Of a stretch of DNA of 55,506 nt, positions 51,600 through 55,506 are shown piece after piece (the stretch's first letter is position 1; each line of letters starts with the position of its first letter). The position numbers and the translations under genes were made by a program. This DNA is from an uncultured Prevotellaceae bacterium (GTDB lineage: Bacteria; Bacteroidota; Bacteroidia; Bacteroidales; Bacteroidaceae): assembly GCA_902800435.1 (NCBI GenBank), contig CADCEQ010000008.1:82071-137576 (forward strand). The letters run 5' to 3'. The notes beneath the pieces were generated by a model. It saw only the letters and a program-made list of their open reading frames with translations, ran no database searches and was not told where the DNA came from.

Positions 51600-53810
51600 T
51601 TGAAGCAAATAGGATACATTCTCTTTGCGGCTGTACTGCTGGCATCGTGTGCCGAGACCAAGTACGTGCCCGACGGACGCTATCTGCTGAACAAGGTGAA
51701 GGTGACCGTCGACGGCAATCAGGGCGACGTCAATGCCGGCAAGATGAAGAGCTACGTCCGACAGCAGGAGAATGTCCGCTGGTTTTCGTTGTTCAAGCTG
51801 CCCCTGGGCGTCTACTCCCTGTCGGGGCGCGACTCCACACGCTGGATGAACCGTCTGCTGAAGAACATGGGCGAGCCGCCGGTGCTCTTCGACTCCGTGC
51901 AGGCCAGGCAGACCGTCGGCGACCTGCAGCAAATGCTCTATAACCAAGGCTATCTGGAGAGCAAGGTCGAGCTGTGGACGAAGGCCAAGGGCAAGAAACT
52001 CTCAACAACCTACAAGCTCTATCCCGGCGAAGCCTACACGGTGGGGAATCTGCAGTATCAGATTGCCGACCCCTTCATCAACCGCGAGCTGGGACTCGAC
52101 GACCCCGCCAACTGGGGGCTCAAGCCGGGCAGCCAGTTCAGCGTCGACGACCTGGACCGCGAGCGCAAGCGCATCACGAAGCTGCTCACCGACCGCGGCT
52201 ACTACCGTTTCCACAAGGAGTTTATCAGCTACGAGGCCGACACGCTGGGCAGCGGCGGCAGCCGCAAGGTCAACCTGCGGCTCATGCTCAATCCCAACCG
52301 CACCGAGGAGGGCGAGGAGCTGCTCCACACGCGCTACAAGGTGAGAAGCGTCACTTTCGAGAGCGGAGCCAAGGACGACAGCGTCATCCACCTTCGCCGC
52401 AAGGTGCTCGCCGAGAGCACGTATATCAAGGAGGGCGGCTACTACTCGGGCAGCGACCTGCAGAACACCTATAACCACTTCGGGCGGCTCGGAGCCGTGA
52501 AGTACACCAACATACAGTTCCGCGAGGTTCCCGACACAGCCCTGCTCGACTGCCGCATACGCCTGCAGACCAACAAGCCCTCGACGCTCAGTTTCCAGCC
52601 CGAGGGCACCAACACCGCCGGCGACCTGGGAGCAGCCGCCACGCTGACCTACCAGAACCGCAACCTCTTTCACGGCTCCGAGAACCTCTCCATCGAGCTG
52701 CGCGGCGCCTACGAGGCCATCAAGGGACTCGAGGGCTACAGCAATCAGGACTTCATCGAATACAGCGTAGAGACGAAGCTGAAGTTCCCGCGGTTTATCA
52801 TGCCCTTCATCAAGGCCGACACCCGCCGCCGCATCAACGCCACCAGCGAGGTGTCGCTGCTCTACGACCTGCAGGACCGCCCCGAGTTCCACCGCCGCCT
52901 CTGGTCGGCAGCCTGGCGCTACCGCTGGGCCCAGCCCTCAGGGCGCTTCCAGTATCAGCTCGACCTGCTCGACGTCAACTACGTGCTCATGCCCTGGATC
53001 AGCGAGACGTTCAAGCGGCTCTACCTCGACGACGTCTCCTCGCGCAATGCCATCCTGCGCTATAACTACCAGGACCTGTTCATCACCAAGACCGGCTTCG
53101 GACTATCCTACAACGACGGAACGACGGCCGTGAAGACCAACATCGAGACGGCGGGCAACCTGTTCAACCTCGCCTCCGAGCTGACCGGAGCCGCGAAGAA
53201 CTCGCTGGGACAGTACAAGGCGTTCAACATTGCCTACGCCCAGTACGTCAAGGGCGACATCGACTTCACCCGTATCCTGAAGTTCGACTACATCAACCAG
53301 CTGGTGTTCCACGTCGGACTGGGCATTGCCTGGCCTTACGGTAACTCCACGCTGCTGCCCTTCGAGAAGCGCTACTTCTCGGGCGGTGCCAACTCGCTGC
53401 GCGGCTGGGCCGTGCGCGGCATAGGCCCCGGACGCTACAAGGGAACCGACGGGCGCATCGACTTCATCAACCAGACGGGCGACATGAAGCTCGACCTCAA
53501 CGTAGAGTACCGCACACACCTCTTCTGGAAGCTCGACGGCGCACTCTTCGTCGACGGCGGCAACATCTGGACGCTGCGCGAATATCCCGACCAGCCCGGC
53601 GGACAGTTCACCTTCGGCAACTTCCTCGAGCAGCTGGCAGCCGACTACGGTCTGGGCTTCCGCTTCAACTTCGACTATTTCATTGTGCGTTTCGACTTAG
53701 GCATGAAGGCCGTCAATCCCGCTTACGACGCCGACGAGCACTATCCGCTCATCCATCCGCGCCTCAGTCGCGACTTTGCCTTTCACTTCGCGGTAGGCCT
53801 TCCATTCTGA
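51600..53810 (+). CDS. tamL: TamL-type outer-membrane BamA/TamA-family lipoprotein
   Basis: 736 residues from TTG at 51600. A lipoprotein signal ends LLASC (~17), unusual for the Omp85 family but the rule for Bacteroidetes TamL, the TamA counterpart. POTRA-like domains ~25-390 (VPDGRYLLNKVKVTVDG; VGDLQQMLYNQGYLESKVEL; LTDRGYYRF) precede a C-terminal 16-strand barrel with YFSGGANSLRGWAVRGIGPG, the conserved L6 loop motif, and a closing aromatic end FHFAVGLPF. tamB is not adjacent. Its last 47 bases overlap the convergent lipoprotein gene. Confidence 0.9.
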   Translation: MKQIGYILFAAVLLASCAETKYVPDGRYLLNKVKVTVDGNQGDVNAGKMKSYVRQQENVRWFSLFKLPLGVYSLSGRDSTRWMNRLLKNMGEPPVLFDSVQARQTVGDLQQMLYNQGYLESKVELWTKAKGKKLSTTYKLYPGEAYTVGNLQYQIADPFINRELGLDDPANWGLKPGSQFSVDDLDRERKRITKLLTDRGYYRFHKEFISYEADTLGSGGSRKVNLRLMLNPNRTEEGEELLHTRYKVRSVTFESGAKDDSVIHLRRKVLAESTYIKEGGYYSGSDLQNTYNHFGRLGAVKYTNIQFREVPDTALLDCRIRLQTNKPSTLSFQPEGTNTAGDLGAAATLTYQNRNLFHGSENLSIELRGAYEAIKGLEGYSNQDFIEYSVETKLKFPRFIMPFIKADTRRRINATSEVSLLYDLQDRPEFHRRLWSAAWRYRWAQPSGRFQYQLDLLDVNYVLMPWISETFKRLYLDDVSSRNAILRYNYQDLFITKTGFGLSYNDGTTAVKTNIETAGNLFNLASELTGAAKNSLGQYKAFNIAYAQYVKGDIDFTRILKFDYINQLVFHVGLGIAWPYGNSTLLPFEKRYFSGGANSLRGWAVRGIGPGRYKGTDGRIDFINQTGDMKLDLNVEYRTHLFWKLDGALFVDGGNIWTLREYPDQPGGQFTFGNFLEQLAADYGLGFRFNFDYFIVRFDLGMKAVNPAYDADEHYPLIHPRLSRDFAFHFAVGLPF

Positions 53811-54216
53811 CCAGAAAGTTCTTGTCCTGCCGAATGGCAATTATGCGGAACTGGCCCTCAGCCTCAATCCTGCCGGCGGCTCCCAGACTGTCCTTCGTCA
53901 GGAAGTCCCTCACCGTCAGCCTGACCGCCAGTGTCGAGTCGTTCAGGCGCTCGTAGCCCTCAGCCTCGACCGTAGCAACCCCCTCCTGAGCATTCAGCAG
54001 GTCAACGTCCTCCTGTGTGACGTTCGAGGCGGCAAACCGCAGCCATTTCTCCGAATCGGGCGTCACCATCTTCCGCGCCTTCTCAAAGTCGTAGTTGAAG
54101 TAGGCTTTGGCAAACGCAGCCACGTGCTCCAGCACCTTGGCGTCGAGGTCTTTCTCCGTCTGCTCACAACTGATGCAAAGCAGCAGACCCAGGGCAAACA
54201 ACACAAATCTTTTCAT
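53764..54216 (-). CDS. Small lipoprotein, DUF4878/NTF2-like candidate
   Basis: 150 residues with a lipoprotein signal ending CISC (~17). The mature part begins with an amphipathic helix (VLEHVAAFAKAYFNYDFEKA) and continues with beta strands (TVEAEGYERLNDSTLAVRLT), the plan of small NTF2/DUF4878-like lipoproteins. Function unknown. Its 3' end overlaps the tamL end by 47 bases on the opposite strand; a -7 box lies 21 bases upstream. Confidence 0.75.
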   Translation of the reverse strand: MKRFVLFALGLLLCISCEQTEKDLDAKVLEHVAAFAKAYFNYDFEKARKMVTPDSEKWLRFAASNVTQEDVDLLNAQEGVATVEAEGYERLNDSTLAVRLTVRDFLTKDSLGAAGRIEAEGQFRIIAIRQDKNFLVRMEGLPRSERQSRD

Positions 54217-54237
54217 GCTCTAAATCTTAATAAAGTA

Positions 54238-54245
54238 CAAAGGTA
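54238..54245 (-). promoter_or_regulatory. -7 box of small lipoprotein gene at 53764
   Basis: TACCTTTG on the minus strand, 21 bases before the ATG; divergent with the promoter at 54290. Confidence 0.68.
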
Positions 54246-54289
54246 AGAAATAAATATGAATAATGATTCACCAATCGTGATTTATTTTG

Positions 54290-54297
54290 TACTTTTG
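54290..54297 (+). promoter_or_regulatory. -7 box of MBL-fold gene
   Basis: TACTTTTG followed by CA, 18 bases before the ATG at 54316; TTTATTTTG lies just upstream. Confidence 0.7.
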
Positions 54298-54315
54298 CAA
54301 AAAATAACAACTAAA

Positions 54316-55119
54316 ATGCTGAAATTCGTATCCTTTGGCAGTGGCAGCAGCGGCAATTGCTACTATCTCTACACTGAAACCGAGGGGCTGATAATAGATA
54401 TAGGAGTAGGAATACGCACACTCAAGAAGCAGTTCAGAGACTTTGGCCTAAGCCTGAGTTCAATTCATTATGTGCTTATCACCCACGACCACGCCGACCA
54501 CATCAAGTCGGTCGGAAGCATCAGCCACGAGTGCCACCTCCCCGTCTACGCCACCAAGAACGTCCACCTGGGCATTGACCGCAACTACTGCGTCGCGCGC
54601 AAGCTCACCCCCGAGATGAAGCGCTTCGTCAACGTCGGCGAGCCCCTGCAGCTGGGCCCCTTCCGCGTCACACCCTTCTACGTACCCCACGACGCCACCG
54701 AGAACGTAGGCTATCAGATAGTAGTCGGCGGCGTCACCTTCTGCATCATCACCGACGTGGGCGAGATTACCGACGAGGTGCGCAACTATATCTCAAGCGC
54801 CGACTACCTGGTCATCGAGGCCAACCACGACGTCGAGATGCTCATGCAGGGCCCCTACCCACAGCACTTGAAGGACCGCATCCACAGCCGTACCGGCCAC
54901 CTTAGCAATAAGGACTGCGGCATTGCCCTCGCCGAGAATCTGAAGCCCGGCATCAGGCGTGTCTTCCTCTGCCACCTCAGCGAGGAGAACAACCATCCCG
55001 AGCTGGCCCGCAAGACTGTCGAGTCCGTCCTGCGCGAGTACGGCATCATTGCCGGCAAGGACTTCCAGCTCGACGTCCTCAAGCGCAAGACCCCCTCCGG
55101 CATATTTGAGCTGGAGTAG
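54316..55119 (+). CDS. MBL-fold metallohydrolase, YycJ/WalJ-like
   Basis: 267 residues from ATG at 54316; an earlier in-frame ATG at 54256 lies upstream of the promoter box. Metallo-beta-lactamase fold: FGSGSSGNCYYLY at the start (typical of YycJ/WalJ), THDHADHIKSV metal-binding HxHxDH, IITDVGEI, ADYLVIEANHD and RTGHLSN. The family includes exonuclease-like proteins tied to cell-wall stress in Firmicutes; substrate here is unknown. Confidence 0.9.
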   Translation: MLKFVSFGSGSSGNCYYLYTETEGLIIDIGVGIRTLKKQFRDFGLSLSSIHYVLITHDHADHIKSVGSISHECHLPVYATKNVHLGIDRNYCVARKLTPEMKRFVNVGEPLQLGPFRVTPFYVPHDATENVGYQIVVGGVTFCIITDVGEITDEVRNYISSADYLVIEANHDVEMLMQGPYPQHLKDRIHSRTGHLSNKDCGIALAENLKPGIRRVFLCHLSEENNHPELARKTVESVLREYGIIAGKDFQLDVLKRKTPSGIFELE

Positions 55120-55163
55120 CCAGTCGTTAAGTAATCACGCGCTTCTCGCCCAAACAAACAATT

Positions 55164-55204
55164 CCCCCGCCTCTTCACAGCCGAAGGAGCGGGGGCAATT
55201 CTTT
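55164..55204. terminator. Terminator hairpin between MBL-fold and PepSY-like genes
   Basis: CCCCCGCCTCTTC (55164-55176) pairs with GAAGGAGCGGGGG (55183-55195) with two mismatches around a 6-base loop, followed by CAATTCTTTT. It lies between convergent genes. Confidence 0.7.
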
Positions 55205-55289
55205 TACATAACGGGGAACTCATTCGTTTCACGAGAACAATCACGAGTCCCACCGATTTCCGGCTGACGTGACTTTCAGGATTCTGTTC

Positions 55290-55506
55290 TTAATCGTCAA
55301 TATCGATTACCTGGAAATAACTATTGAACTCCAGTTCCATGCCGTTATTCAACTTCACATCGTATGTGCCTCGACGGTCACGGTCAATCTTGACGATAGC
55401 GGCTCCAGGGAAGGTCTTCTCTACGCCGGCCTTGATCTGCTCAGGGATAAGGGCAGTGGGTACAGCCGACATCTTACAGTCGAACTCTCTCCAGTTCCCT
55501 CGTTTG
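55290..55506 (-). CDS. PepSY-like domain protein, N-terminus beyond window end
   Basis: The last 71 residues of a minus-strand protein; the frame stays open to the window edge, so the Met at 55472 is probably internal. NWREFDCKMSAVPTALIPEQ, VEKTFPGAAIVKIDRDRRGT and YDVKLNNGMELEFN, ending QVIDIDD, match the repeat of periplasmic PepSY-like (DUF2874-type) Bacteroidetes proteins. These usually carry two such repeats after a signal peptide. Function is poorly known. Confidence 0.8.
   Translation of the reverse strand, partial: KRGNWREFDCKMSAVPTALIPEQIKAGVEKTFPGAAIVKIDRDRRGTYDVKLNNGMELEFNSYFQVIDIDD

Noticed and set aside
1..55506. tRNA, rRNA, insertion sequence or prophage
   Set aside because: No cloverleaf, rRNA stretch, transposase or phage gene could be recognised by eye; a tRNA scan would be needed to exclude a missed tRNA.

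Overview
The window looks like chromosomal DNA from a Bacteroidales bacterium, most likely Prevotella or Segatella. The evidence is the TAnnTTTG-type -7 boxes in front of most operons, weak or absent Shine-Dalgarno sequences, the lpxC-fabZ fusion, Bacteroidetes-type histidine kinase RprX and response regulator RprY, a TamL-type lipoprotein, a FusA2-type EF-G paralogue, fimbrillin-like and PepSY-like proteins, and long acidic tails on ribosomal proteins. The genus is an inference.

Layout. 1-11.7 kb (minus strand): hisG-hisD-hisC run into a secreted histidine acid phosphatase and an HD phosphohydrolase. A promoter in front of lpxD then drives lpxD, lpxC-fabZ, lpxA, miaA and a class A penicillin-binding protein cut by the window start. 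11.7-16.4 kb: a lipoprotein lytic transglycosylase, hemW (minus) and fusA2. 16.4-17.2 kb: no gene, but a 475-base nested inverted-repeat element. 17.2-20.9 kb: rprX, rprY, a 58-residue membrane protein, then rpsF-rpsR-rplI, in which rpsF and rpsR both carry internal frameshifting deletions as read here. 21.0-29.3 kb: rhaM-like and glycosyltransferase genes (minus), rpsP, pheT, yebC, a small lipoprotein, lepA and a Crp-like regulator. 29.4-34.5 kb (minus): two glycosyltransferases, class III fbp and a Dcu-type dicarboxylate carrier in one run.

34.5-41.7 kb: a DUF5715-like peptidase candidate, then a leu operon (leuA, leuC, leuD, a second LeuA/CimA-type synthase, leuB) preceded by what reads as a complete attenuator: promoter, 26-codon leader peptide rich in Ile/Leu/Val, antiterminator and terminator. 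41.7-50.6 kb: two paralogous secreted multidomain glycoside-hydrolase-like proteins, each starting 4-6 bases after an unrelated upstream gene. Between them lie a fimbrillin-like lipoprotein and an operon of a membrane-anchored HTH protein, NfeD and an SPFH protein. 50.6-55.5 kb: dapA with a perfect 25-base tandem duplication over its start, tamL, a small lipoprotein, an MBL-fold hydrolase and the C-terminal end of a PepSY-like protein.

Best leads: the paired lesions in rpsF and rpsR (their products form a complex on the 30S platform); the nested inverted-repeat element at 16526-17000 and the three-unit palindrome arrays elsewhere; the leu attenuator; and the promoterless placement of the two hydrolase paralogues. 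No tRNA, rRNA, CRISPR array, insertion sequence or prophage was recognised. All statements come from reading the sequence by eye; no database search was run.
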